From Streptomyces sp. NBC_01775 (GTDB taxonomy: Bacteria; Actinomycetota; Actinomycetes; Streptomycetales; Streptomycetaceae): a stretch of DNA of 64,000 bases. This document shows positions 63,974 through 64,000 of this stretch, piece by piece. The position numbers and the translations under genes were made by a program. How positions within the stretch are numbered: the stretch's first letter is position 1; every line of letters starts with the position of its first letter. The stretch lies in the NCBI RefSeq assembly GCF_035917675.1, contig NZ_CP109104.1, forward strand, positions 5,022,001-5,086,000. Direction: 5' to 3'. Below the pieces are notes generated by a model that saw only the letters and a list, made by a program, of their open reading frames with translations, made no database searches and had not been told where the DNA came from.

Positions 63974-64000
63974 GACCGTGATGGTAGCGAGCGGTAGTGA

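Overview
The window reads as a core-chromosome segment of a Streptomyces species. The sequence is very GC-rich throughout, with strong third-position G/C bias and frequent GTG starts. It carries genes tied to this group: mycothiol synthesis (mshA, mshD), GlnR, the nickel regulator Nur, the WhiG anti-sigma factor RsiG, a CarD-type RNA polymerase regulator, PhoR/PhoP/PhoU, a sortase-E type LAETG surface protein and a DUF397 protein. No rRNA, tRNA, CRISPR array, transposase or phage gene was seen.

Layout. 1-6.6 kb: a cut methyltransferase, a cytoplasmic multicopper oxidase, an ankyrin protein, and a GntR regulator - phosphotransferase - HAD phosphatase group with two small ORFs beside it. 6.8-13.1 kb: Eis-like acetyltransferase, asparaginase, rsiG, dtd, ygfZ, nur and the LAETG protein. 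13.5-16.3 kb: nitrobindin with a coupled 33-residue membrane peptide, DsrE protein, sseC and the rhodanese sseA, preceded by a Cys-containing leader peptide. 16.5-22.7 kb: LmeA-like protein, a proline-rich membrane protein, a MoaD-like protein and an alpha/beta hydrolase, then glnR and a LacI regulator. 22.8-27.5 kb: an HtrA-type protease, a two-component system and mshD. 27.8-31.8 kb: a phosphate/polyphosphate group (ppk, CHAD, Nudix).

31.8-41.5 kb is the accessory or rearranged part. It holds a frameshifted small Cys-rich gene, the 3' stub of an XRE regulator next to DUF397, a TetR/SDR/epoxide-hydrolase cassette bracketed by an inverted repeat, and a truncated, frameshifted beta-helix pseudogene. 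The core genes mshA and a YbjN protein lie among these. From memory of S. coelicolor gene order, the blocks left and right of about 32 kb are not adjacent there, so a rearrangement junction is likely.

41.9-46.5 kb: an SDR - PucR-like regulator - MHS transporter group. 46.6-50.6 kb: phosphoglycerate mutase, a NarL-type two-component system and a Cys-rich 53-residue peptide. 50.8-53.7 kb: phoU divergent from phoR-phoP. 53.8-64 kb: a lipoprotein, carD, ispD-ispF (isoprenoid precursors), a PPOX-fold oxidoreductase, cysS, rlmB, a DoxX membrane protein, a sugar nucleotidyltransferase and a small secreted protein.

Themes. Phosphate sensing (PhoR/PhoP/PhoU) and polyphosphate metabolism (Ppk, CHAD, Nudix) sit with nitrogen control (GlnR), mycothiol synthesis and sulfur trafficking (SseA, SseC, DsrE, MoaD-like, CysS). 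Many genes show a TANNNT hexamer 6-8 bases before the start codon and no ribosome binding site, the usual sign of leaderless mRNA in this group. All positions and motifs were read by eye; family names come from motif and similarity recognition without database searches.
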